A stretch of 8,560 bases of DNA from positions 1 to 8,560 of the forward strand of contig ONWJ01000120.1 in the NCBI GenBank assembly GCA_900321535.1, given 5' to 3'. Source of the DNA: an uncultured Erysipelotrichaceae bacterium. Lineage in GTDB: Bacteria; Bacillota_I; Bacilli_A; RFN20; CAG-826. Made by a program: the position numbers and the translations under genes. The notes below the pieces were generated by a model. It did not search any database. It was not told where the DNA came from and was given only the letters and a program-made list of their open reading frames with translations. Positions 1 through 4,780 of the stretch are shown here, one piece after another. The first letter of the stretch is position 1. Each line of letters begins with the position of its first letter.

Positions 1-49
1 CCCTGCCGGTTTTCAAGACCAGTCCCTTCAGCCACTTGGGTACGCCTCC
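1..49 (-). tRNA. tRNA-Ser(UGA), 3' part cut by window edge
   Basis: Read on the minus strand, this begins with the acceptor strand GGAGGCG, then a D arm with a CCC/GGG stem, then an anticodon stem CTGGT/ACCGG around the loop CTTGAAA. The anticodon is TGA (plus-strand tca at 13-15), which reads UCA and, by wobble, other UCN serine codons. The variable arm, T arm and acceptor 3' strand lie beyond the left edge. Its 5' end is two bases after the CCA of the upstream tRNA-Ile, so the two are almost certainly one transcript. Confidence 0.9.
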
Positions 50-51
50 GT

Positions 52-128
52 TGGTGCTCCATCGGTGACTTGAACACCGGACCTAGCGATTATAAGTCGC
101 TCACTCTAACCGGCTGAGCTAATGGAGC
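52..128 (-). tRNA. tRNA-Ile with anticodon UAU (reads AUA)
   Basis: A full 77-base cloverleaf with encoded CCA folds on the minus strand. The acceptor stem is GCTCCAT/ATGGAGC, seven Watson-Crick pairs, with discriminator A. The D stem is GCTC/GAGT, the anticodon stem AGCGA/TCGCT, the variable loop AGGTC and the T stem CGGTG/CACCG. The anticodon loop CTTATAA gives anticodon TAT (plus-strand ata at 92-94), cognate to the Ile codon AUA. Most bacteria read AUA with a CAU-anticodon tRNA whose first base is changed to lysidine by TilS, so a genomic UAU is unusual. AUA is rare in the genes here: by my count one of 98 Ile codons in the two exporter genes. It is co-transcribed with the tRNA-Ser that follows. 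Confidence 0.95.
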
Positions 129-138
129 AGCGTGCCAT

Positions 139-144
139 ATTATA
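139..144 (-). promoter_or_regulatory. -10 box for the tRNA-Ile/tRNA-Ser transcript
   Basis: A perfect TATAAT lies on the minus strand and ends 10 bases before the first tRNA base, which puts the transcription start about 3 to 5 bases upstream of the tRNA. No convincing -35 hexamer sits at 16-18 bases, where the sequence is GC-rich (CGCCCC). The promoter may lean on the -10, or the tRNAs may also be reached by read-through from the MATE gene, which shows no clear terminator. Confidence 0.55.
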
Positions 145-173
145 CAGGTTTTTCTTAGCGCGGGGCGAAAATG

Positions 174-1562
174 TTATTCCGCCTTCGCCTCTAGTTTCCG
201 AAGCGTTTTCGGCAAAAAGATGAAAATACCAACCAAGTTCGACAAGAACGCAAGGACCCAGGTGATCGGGAATAACGCATAGAGCCATTGCAGGGTGTGG
301 AATTGCTCCATCGGGAAGAGGGTATAGATGAGCAAGATACGTAACCCAGTGCAGAAAATCATGGTTGAAAGCATCGGCATCGTCGATTTGCGGATTCCTC
401 TAAGGATTCCAGCGGATAGGTTCATGGCTAGGTTGAAGAAATACCAATAGCCCATGATCTCCATGCGTTGCTTGCCGGCTTGGATTGATTCCTCGCTGTC
501 GACGAACAAACGAAGCAATGGGCGATATAACGTCGCGGTGATCAAAGCAATCAAAGCGCAGGCAATCGTTCCCCATATGCCAGCATAAAGAATGATCTTC
601 TTGATGTTATCTTTATTTTTCGCTCCGACATTGGCGGCGATAAAGGTCATCGCGCTAGTGCCAATGGCATCAACCGCGGTATGGAAATAGGATTCGATGT
701 TTCCGCTAGCAATCGCCCCGTTTTCTAGATCGATATTGTTCGGATCAATCGTGTATAAACTCGATTGGATGAAGACGTTTGGAAGCGAGAAGAAGAAGCC
801 TTGTAATCCAGCCGGCAAGCCAACCTTCAACACATCGAAAAGAACTGGTCCATCGATGCGAAGCTTTTTGAAGCGGAAATTCGCGTATAAGCTCTTCTTC
901 TTATATAAGACAAAAAGGCACAGCACGCAGGAAACCGCTTCAGCGATGATGGTGGCAAAGCCAACCCCGGCGACCCCCATCTTAAAGCCAAAGACAAACC
1001 AGCAGTCAAACCCGACATTGATAAGGCCTGACGCCGTCAAAATGTAAAACGGGGTCTGCGAATCGCCTTGGGCACGCAGCATCTGCGAAGCGTAGTTGTA
1101 CACCATCAAGAAGGGAAGGCCACCAAAATAGATTCGTAGATAAAGCGTGGCTTTTTCTAGGAAATGAGCTTCCGTTCCCATCATTACCAAAAGATTGTCA
1201 GAGATAAAGAAGCCTAATAGGCCTACCGCAAAACCAGAGATCGCCGCGAACACCAAAGAAGTATGGATGATCTTCTCAGCCTTTTCGTGGTTGCCCGCCC
1301 CTCGAGCCTCACTTAAGACAACGTTGACGCCCAAAGAAACGCCGGTGAATACGACGACGATCAAGTTGATCAATGCGTTATTGGAAGCAATCGCACCCAT
1401 CGATTCCGCCGAATCGCCATAATGGACGGTCATCAAATCGATGGAGACATAAAGCAGCTGCATCGCGGTAGTCGCCATGACAGGCAAAGCGAAAAGAATG
1501 ATCTTCCAGAAGAGATTTCCTTCCGTCATGTTCGTGCCAGTTCTACCGAGTCTTTCTTTCAT
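174..1562 (-). CDS. MATE family multidrug/cation antiporter (12 TM)
   Basis: This 462-residue integral membrane protein has the usual length and layout of a MATE efflux transporter, which exports drugs or metabolites in exchange for Na+ or H+. The family hallmark NMTEG lies at residues 11-15, just before the first helix. The two homologous halves each show the paired motif after their third or fourth helices: MLRAQGDSQTP at 161-171 and ILRGIRKSTMP at 386-396. The tail is basic and cytoplasmic (LRKLEAKAE). I keep the first ATG because MATE proteins normally carry residues before the NMTEG motif, but neither this ATG nor the next one (residue 12, 1529) has a Shine-Dalgarno sequence. The stop is TAA. 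A 7-bp hairpin overlaps the stop (164-183) without a T tract, so termination before the tRNAs is doubtful. Substrate cannot be told from sequence. Confidence 0.93.
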   Translation of the reverse strand: MKERLGRTGTNMTEGNLFWKIILFALPVMATTAMQLLYVSIDLMTVHYGDSAESMGAIASNNALINLIVVVFTGVSLGVNVVLSEARGAGNHEKAEKIIHTSLVFAAISGFAVGLLGFFISDNLLVMMGTEAHFLEKATLYLRIYFGGLPFLMVYNYASQMLRAQGDSQTPFYILTASGLINVGFDCWFVFGFKMGVAGVGFATIIAEAVSCVLCLFVLYKKKSLYANFRFKKLRIDGPVLFDVLKVGLPAGLQGFFFSLPNVFIQSSLYTIDPNNIDLENGAIASGNIESYFHTAVDAIGTSAMTFIAANVGAKNKDNIKKIILYAGIWGTIACALIALITATLYRPLLRLFVDSEESIQAGKQRMEIMGYWYFFNLAMNLSAGILRGIRKSTMPMLSTMIFCTGLRILLIYTLFPMEQFHTLQWLYALFPITWVLAFLSNLVGIFIFLPKTLRKLEAKAE

Positions 1563-1572
1563 GGTAAGCGAT

Positions 1573-1600
1573 ATTCTAAGCGTCTTCGTTTTCGATTCAA
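1573..1600 (-). promoter_or_regulatory. Candidate promoter of the MATE gene
   Basis: On the minus strand TTGAAT (1595-1600) and TAGAAT (1573-1578) are separated by 16 bases. Only 10 bases lie between the -10 and the ATG at 1562, so the predicted leader is about 3 bases. This fits the lack of a ribosome binding site. It is predicted by eye only. Confidence 0.4.
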
Positions 1601-1640
1601 GGAAAATGCAACCTCAAGGTTAAATTAACCTTGCACAAGG
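1598..1640 (-). promoter_or_regulatory. Operator candidate: palindrome and four CAAGG half-sites
   Basis: A perfect inverted repeat, CAAGGTTAA-a-TTAACCTTG, spans 1615-1633. Its right arm also pairs with CAAGG at 1636-1640 across a two-base gap, and another CAAGG sits at 1598-1602 overlapping the predicted -35. The cluster lies 36-78 bases before the MATE start. The CAAGGTTAA type resembles sites bound by MerR/SoxR-family activators (CCTCAAGTTAACTTGAGG), which often control efflux genes. No MerR gene lies in the window. Half-site identity is seen; the regulator family is inference. Confidence 0.5.
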
Positions 1641-1664
1641 CAGGAGGAATTGCCTAAACAAAAA

Positions 1665-1710
1665 CGAAAAAACCCTGCGAATCTCAAATAATTAAGAGGG
1701 ATTTGCAGGG
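1665..1710 (-). terminator. Rho-independent terminator after the phosphatase gene
   Basis: Seven bases past the TAG stop, the minus strand forms CCCTGCAAATCCCTC (1696-1710) paired to GAGATTCGCAGGG (1673-1685), with a two-base bulge and one wobble pair, around a 10-base AT-rich loop. It is followed directly by TTTTTT (1667-1672). It ends the small-membrane-protein/phosphatase unit and separates it from the MATE gene. Confidence 0.85.
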
Positions 1711-1716
1711 ATTTTG

Positions 1717-2481
1717 CTATTTCTTAACCATGTACTTGGCTTTAAAAATATCGATCATTTCTTGGGTGATCCCAAGTTGATTATGGAGGAATTGAGATAG
1801 CCCTCCATACACCTTATTGATCTCGTCAATCGCGGCATCAAGATACTCTTTGGAGGCAAGCATCGCTTGGTAAACACCTTGGGCGAGTTTGTTATTGAAC
1901 ATGAAGACGCGAATCAAGGCGCGATATCGCTTCCCCTTGGGTTCCGAAGAAGCGTTCGTCTTTTGGTAATCTTCATAAATAGTGTCTAGTGAATAACCAA
2001 GCGCATAAAGGAACATCACGGTGACAAGCCCTGCTCGATCTTTGCCTTCGGTGCAATGCCATAGTATAGGGCCTTCACGGTTTGGATCAAAGATCATCTG
2101 AAGCGCGCCTTTGATGGCGTTAACGGCGATGTCTGCGGTCACGAGTTTCCGATAAAGAGATGGCATGTTGGGCGGACGGGAATAACGGGCTGGCTTTTTG
2201 CCTTCGTGGGTAATTCCAAACATCTCTGATTCCACAAGTGGCAAGGTATGGCAAGATGCTCCAGGAAGAACGGTGTCAGGCTTATTTTCTTGTTCACCGG
2301 GGGTTCTAAAATCTAGAATCGTCTTGATTTGAAGATCGTTGAATAACTCGAGTTCTTTTTTGGATAACTTGTAGAGTTTTCCGCTGCGGAAAAAGAGCCC
2401 TTCTTTCAGGGAATATCCTTCTTCGTTTGTATAGATAGAGAGGTCTCTGAAGTTACGTTTTGTATACTGTCTGTTATCCAT
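1717..2481 (-). CDS. Tyrosine phosphatase, Y_phosphatase3 / LipA-MptpB type
   Basis: This is a 254-residue soluble phosphatase of the family that includes Listeria LipA and Mycobacterium MptpB. These act on phosphotyrosine and often on phosphoinositides. The catalytic P-loop WHCTEGKDRAG is at 141-151, giving the Cys-X5-Arg pair C143/R149 with H142 before the nucleophile. The N-terminal family features are also present: FRSGKLYKLS at 31-40 and LDFRTPGEQENKPD at 56-69. No signal peptide is visible, so it is likely cytoplasmic, unlike secreted LipA or MptpB. I start at the ATG at 2481 because the longer open frame, to 2622, runs over the neighbouring gene and reads as basic nonsense, and the family domain begins here. 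There is no Shine-Dalgarno, but a perfect TATAAT lies nine bases upstream. The stop is TAG. Substrate is unknown. Confidence 0.88.
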   Translation of the reverse strand: MDNRQYTKRNFRDLSIYTNEEGYSLKEGLFFRSGKLYKLSKKELELFNDLQIKTILDFRTPGEQENKPDTVLPGASCHTLPLVESEMFGITHEGKKPARYSRPPNMPSLYRKLVTADIAVNAIKGALQMIFDPNREGPILWHCTEGKDRAGLVTVMFLYALGYSLDTIYEDYQKTNASSEPKGKRYRALIRVFMFNNKLAQGVYQAMLASKEYLDAAIDEINKVYGGLSQFLHNQLGITQEMIDIFKAKYMVKK

Positions 2482-2490
2482 TCGCCGAGG

Positions 2491-2519
2491 ATTATAAAGG
2501 AAAAAATGGGATTCTTGAA
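2491..2519 (-). promoter_or_regulatory. Candidate promoter of the phosphatase gene
   Basis: A perfect minus-strand TATAAT (2491-2496) ends nine bases before the ATG at 2481, with a weak -35, TTCAAG (2514-2519), 17 bases upstream. The predicted start of transcription is about three bases before the ATG, giving a practically leaderless message. It sits in the 65-base gap after the small membrane protein gene. Confidence 0.5.
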
Positions 2520-2546
2520 GAACCCCGTGATTCTTGCAAAGGAAGG

Positions 2547-2774
2547 CTATTGTTTTTTGTCTTCCTCTTCGTTTTTCTTGTCGCCTTTCTTTTTCATGTA
2601 GAACACGATGGCGATCACACACATCCCGATAAAGCCTACCCCGAGCATCATCGCGGAGATGATGGTCATGGTCGTGTCTTTGCCAAGGTGTTGGATGAAC
2701 AAATAAAAACCATAGAAAGTCAAGGCAACAAAGAGAATGCCGAGGATACTGACGATGATTTTCTTAGCTTTCAT
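2547..2774 (-). CDS. Small two-helix membrane protein, function unknown
   Basis: I do not recognise this 75-residue protein. It has a short basic start (MKAKK), two hydrophobic helices at about 6-28 and 36-59, and a strongly charged tail rich in Lys, Glu and Asp (KKKGDKKNEEEDKK). By the positive-inside rule both ends would be cytoplasmic. The hydrophobic pattern and charged tail support a real gene although it is short. No Shine-Dalgarno precedes the ATG. The stop is TAG, and the phosphatase gene follows on the same strand after 65 bases with its own -10, so the two may be partly co-transcribed. No terminator lies between them. Confidence 0.7.
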   Translation of the reverse strand: MKAKKIIVSILGILFVALTFYGFYLFIQHLGKDTTMTIISAMMLGVGFIGMCVIAIVFYMKKKGDKKNEEEDKKQ

Positions 2775-2801
2775 AGAGTAGATGAATCACGGCTAGAGTA
2801 G
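2774..2801 (-). repeat. CTACTCTA direct repeat and hairpin before the small membrane protein
   Basis: The octamer CTACTCTA (plus-strand TAGAGTAG) occurs at 2774-2781, touching the start codon, and again at 2794-2801, exactly 20 bases apart. The outer copy lies in a small inverted repeat, GGCTA-GAG-TAGCC (2791-2803). The placement in the leader fits an operator or an RNA element. Function is unknown. Confidence 0.4.
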
Positions 2802-2811
2802 CCTAGCAACA

Positions 2812-2839
2812 ATCATATCAAACACGTGCCTTAAAGCAA
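2812..2839 (-). promoter_or_regulatory. Candidate promoter of the small membrane protein gene
   Basis: Minus-strand TTGCTT (2834-2839) and TATGAT (2812-2817) are 16 bases apart and would give a leader of about 30 bases. The rest of the 177-base gap (2775-2951) holds no gene that I can see. It does hold a 5-bp hairpin, GCGAC/GTCGC, at 2859-2874 without a T tract. Confidence 0.35.
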
Positions 2840-2921
2840 GAAACGAACACGTATTTGTGCGACCAAAGAGTCGCCCTACTTCTTCAACGAGAAATAAAAT
2901 AGGCGGTATTTGCGGAGTTTT

Positions 2922-2946
2922 AAAGAAAAACAAGGCCGAAACCTCG
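2922..2946 (-). terminator. Weak terminator after the regulator pair
   Basis: Five bases after the 84-residue gene, the minus strand forms CGAGG-TTTCGG-CCTTG (2931-2946), a five-pair stem with one wobble, followed by TTTTTCTTT (2922-2930). The stem is short, but position and T tract fit a terminator. Confidence 0.5.
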
Positions 2947-2951
2947 CTTTC

Positions 2952-3206
2952 TTATACACGGATCTTTACGACGCCGCCTTCTTTTTCGTGGACCTCCACA
3001 AGATAGAAATGCCCGTGCTCTTTGACGTATTCCTTCAGCTTCTTATATGCGTGTTTAATACGCGCTTGAAGCTCTACGGGTTCGATCTTCACACGTTCAT
3101 CCTGGCAGATGATCTTGGCCGCAAGACGGGTTTTGATCATCCATAGTGGCGCAAAGAATACCAAGAACTTCGGTCCGTCTTTGATGTTCTTGATGAAGAT
3201 TCTCAT
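2952..3206 (-). CDS. Small protein resembling the upstream regulator's C-terminal domain
   Basis: This 84-residue protein starts on the last base of the regulator's stop codon (TAATG), so translation is coupled and the two products likely work together. There is only a weak TAGAG upstream. Residues 1-31 give a beta strand (MRIFIKNIKDG), a hydrophobic stretch (LVFFAPLWMI) and a basic helix. Residues 44-62 form a helix (LQARIKHAYKKLKEYVKEHG), and the end is a hairpin, FYLVEVHEKEGGVVKIRV. The same order of strand, Pro-containing hydrophobic turn, helix and LV-V--K-G--V-V hairpin appears in the C-terminal half of the adjacent regulator. I infer a stand-alone copy of that SHOCT-like/YvlB-type domain. 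The stop is TAA. Function is unknown; it could modulate the regulator. Confidence 0.75.
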   Translation of the reverse strand: MRIFIKNIKDGPKFLVFFAPLWMIKTRLAAKIICQDERVKIEPVELQARIKHAYKKLKEYVKEHGHFYLVEVHEKEGGVVKIRV

Positions 3207-3709
3207 TACTCTACCACGACGCGGACAGTATCGCCGTCTTTAGAATCGACAGTGACGAGTTCCCCAATGACGCCGGCCTCAACCAATTCGATGACTTTGC
3301 TAAAATCGATATTCTCTAGCTTTGGGTTGCCCTCAAGCAAAGAGATCTTGCCATCTTCTTTGTTGACGAAGACACGCACAAGGGCTAGTGGGAGATTGAC
3401 GTTGACGGTGTCTCCATCCACCGAATCTACCTTTATCTTCAAGACCATGTTATCGATATCTTTTTTGGTGGGCTTATCAGGAAGCAAGGATGCCGCGGCG
3501 GGTTTTTCCTTTCCAAGCAATTCATCTAACGAGACAGAGAAGATATCGGATAGCTTCACCAGCACATCGATATCCGGCGTCGCTTGATCGTTCTCCCATT
3601 TCGATACTGCTTGAGCGGTGACCCCTACTTTATCCGCGATGTCGTTCTGGGTGAGATTCTTTTCTTTCCTAAATTTAGAGATTCTTTGTCCGAATGTTTC
3701 TTTTGCCAT
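3206..3709 (-). CDS. XRE-family regulator with C-terminal SHOCT-like domain
   Basis: The protein has 167 residues. An HTH_3/Cro-CI DNA-binding domain spans about 7-62, with the recognition region LTQNDIADKVGVTAQAVSKWE at 19-39 and LDELLG closing the domain at 61-66. A Pro/Ala-rich linker (67-82) leads to a C-terminal domain (88-167) of the kind seen in Firmicutes regulators and YvlB-type proteins: strands LKIKVD and TVNVNLPLALVRV, helix VIELVEAGVIG, then LVTVDSKDGDTVRVVV. I start at 3709 because AAAGGAGG lies eight bases upstream; the in-frame ATG at 3754 has no such site and adds residues that do not fit the fold. It probably represses its own promoter in the divergent region and may control the exporter on the other side. 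The stop overlaps the next gene's ATG. Confidence 0.9.
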   Translation of the reverse strand: MAKETFGQRISKFRKEKNLTQNDIADKVGVTAQAVSKWENDQATPDIDVLVKLSDIFSVSLDELLGKEKPAAASLLPDKPTKKDIDNMVLKIKVDSVDGDTVNVNLPLALVRVFVNKEDGKISLLEGNPKLENIDFSKVIELVEAGVIGELVTVDSKDGDTVRVVVE

Positions 3710-3820
3710 GATAGGTTCCTCCTTTGGACGCCACCATTGTTGACTATTATGCATCGAAATCCTATCGAAAGTACGTTGATTCGCTCAACGGTTTGTTGTC
3801 ATTTCACTCAACGATAGGTT
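3710..3820. promoter_or_regulatory. Regulator promoter region with spaced GATAGG sites
   Basis: The hexamer GATAGG occurs at 3710-3715 and 3813-3818, each extended as GATAGGTT, and inverted as CCTATC at 3761-3766. The centres are 51 and 52 bases apart, about five helical turns. Between them lies an inverted repeat CGTTGA-ttcgc-TCAACG (3774-3790) with a further TCAACG at 3808-3813, and a direct repeat ATCGAAA (3753-3759, 3764-3770). A minus-strand CATAAT (3746-3751) is the best -10 for the regulator; its -35 is not clear. I infer binding sites for the XRE protein. Confidence 0.4.
3718..3725 (-). promoter_or_regulatory. Strong ribosome binding site deciding the regulator start
   Basis: AAAGGAGG on the minus strand, eight bases before the ATG at 3709. 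It rules out the longer reading frame starting at 3754. Confidence 0.9.
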
Positions 3821-4003
3821 GTTTTTACTCATTTATGTATTTCTTAAAGAAACGAAGTTTCTTTCTTACTGCAAGTCATGATAAGTATGCATTAAAAATG
3901 ATGGCGTGACTTCTTTATGATCTTTTCTCTTGCCTCCGCTGCTTTTTGTTCATCTTTTTGAAGAAAAACCTGTCTCCACCCTGCTCATGCAAAGATTATC
4001 ACC
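3821..4003. other. Intergenic stretch without a convincing gene
   Basis: No good gene is seen on either strand. A perfect hairpin AAAGAAAC-GAA-GTTTCTTT lies at 3846-3864, but neither side is followed by a T tract. On the minus strand, 3892-3977 reads without stops as a Lys/Glu/Ala-rich helix (VFLQKDEQKAAEAREKIIKK) ending in TAA, with no start codon; it could be the 3' remnant of a lost gene or chance. Confidence 0.5.
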
Positions 4004-4020
4004 TAGACCTTTAAGGTCTA
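4004..4020 (+). promoter_or_regulatory. Palindromic operator candidate before the exporter
   Basis: TAGACCTT-t-AAGGTCTA is a perfect 8+1+8 inverted repeat ending two bases before the -35 hexamer of the exporter promoter. That is a classic place for a repressor or an activator that compensates for a weak -35. Which protein binds is unknown; the XRE regulator next door is one candidate, though its own promoter region lacks this palindrome. Confidence 0.55.
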
Positions 4021-4022
4021 TC

Positions 4023-4051
4023 TAAACAACCGCATCATAGAAGTCTATAAT
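4023..4051 (+). promoter_or_regulatory. Promoter of the ABC exporter operon
   Basis: TAAACA (4023-4028) and a perfect TATAAT (4046-4051) are separated by exactly 17 bases. Transcription would begin near 4058, leaving a leader of about 12 bases that starts at the ribosome binding site itself. Confidence 0.65.
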
Positions 4052-4057
4052 CATGCG

Positions 4058-4063
4058 TGGAGG
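4058..4063 (+). promoter_or_regulatory. Ribosome binding site of the ATPase gene
   Basis: TGGAGG, six T residues, then ATG at 4070. This fixes the start and would be the very 5' end of the predicted transcript. Confidence 0.85.
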
Positions 4064-4069
4064 TTTTTT

Positions 4070-4780
4070 ATGCTCAAAGTAACCAATTTAAGCAAAACAT
4101 ATCGCAACAGCAAAACCAAAGCCATCGAGAACATCAATCTTGAAATCGATGACGGCGACATCTATGGATTCATCGGTCCTAACGGAGCTGGTAAATCCAC
4201 CACGATCAAATGCATTGTTGGAATCCACGATTATCAAGAAGGCGAGATTCTCTTTAATGATATCGACTTGAAGAAAGAACCACTTCGATTCAAATCCAAC
4301 CTCGCATATGTTCCGGATAACCCCGATGTCTATGAATTCATGACTGGCATCGCCTATTTGGACTTCGTTGCCAATATCTTTGGAATCGGGCAAGAGAAGA
4401 ACGAGCTCATCCATAAATATGCAACTATGTTTGGCATTGAAGGTGACCTCGCAAACCCCATCAAGACCTATTCCCATGGTATGAAGCAGAAGATTCAAAT
4501 CATCGCCGCCATCATTCATAAGCCAAAACTCATGGTGCTTGACGAGCCATTCGTCGGACTTGACCCAAAGGCAGCTTTCGACTTGAAGGAAGTCATGAAA
4601 GAACTATGCCGAGAAGGCACAGCCATCTTATTCTCGAGTCACGTTCTTGAAGTCGTTGAGAAATTCTGCAACAAGATCGCAATCATCAAGAAAGGCAAAA
4701 TCATCGCGCAAGGACTTACCGAAGACGTAAGAGGCGGCGAGTCGCTAGAAGATAAATTCATGGAGTTATTCAATGAATAG
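4070..4780 (+). CDS. ABC transporter ATP-binding protein (ABC-2 exporter type)
   Basis: This 236-residue nucleotide-binding subunit drives the membrane partner encoded next. All core motifs are visible: Walker A GPNGAGKST at 36-44, signature YSHGMKQ at 134-140 (SHG in place of SGG), Walker B LMVLDEP at 154-160 with catalytic E159, D-loop GLDP at 163-166 and switch His at 191 (SSH). The Q-loop position reads YVPDNP at 80-85, with Asp where Gln is usual. This is common in the EcsA/YtrB-like exporter ATPases that pair with large permeases. The C-terminus is short, with no accessory domain. The stop TAG overlaps the permease start by eight bases. Its likely role is export of a peptide, drug or lipid; substrate is not readable from sequence. 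Confidence 0.95.
   Translation: MLKVTNLSKTYRNSKTKAIENINLEIDDGDIYGFIGPNGAGKSTTIKCIVGIHDYQEGEILFNDIDLKKEPLRFKSNLAYVPDNPDVYEFMTGIAYLDFVANIFGIGQEKNELIHKYATMFGIEGDLANPIKTYSHGMKQKIQIIAAIIHKPKLMVLDEPFVGLDPKAAFDLKEVMKELCREGTAILFSSHVLEVVEKFCNKIAIIKKGKIIAQGLTEDVRGGESLEDKFMELFNE

Noticed and set aside
164..183. Hairpin GGCGGAA/TTTCGCC over the MATE stop codon as a terminator
   Set aside because: The stem is seven pairs with one wobble, and the following sequence is CCGCGC rather than a T tract. It may be chance.
2482..2622. N-terminal extension of the phosphatase frame up to an ATG at 2622
   Set aside because: It overlaps the small membrane protein gene, has a basic, low-quality composition, and the phosphatase family domain starts just after the ATG at 2481, which has a TATAAT nine bases upstream.
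3710..3754. Fifteen-residue extension of the XRE regulator to an ATG at 3754
   Set aside because: AAAGGAGG lies inside the extension at the right distance from the ATG at 3709, and XRE domains normally begin within a few residues of the start.
3846..3864. AAAGAAAC-GAA-GTTTCTTT hairpin considered as a terminator or a CRISPR-like repeat
   Set aside because: No T tract follows on either strand, no gene ends nearby, and there is only one copy, so neither reading holds.
3724..3909. Plus-strand 61-codon open frame in the divergent intergenic region
   Set aside because: It has no ribosome binding site, an odd composition, and it runs through inverted repeats and the regulator's promoter. It is better explained as non-coding.
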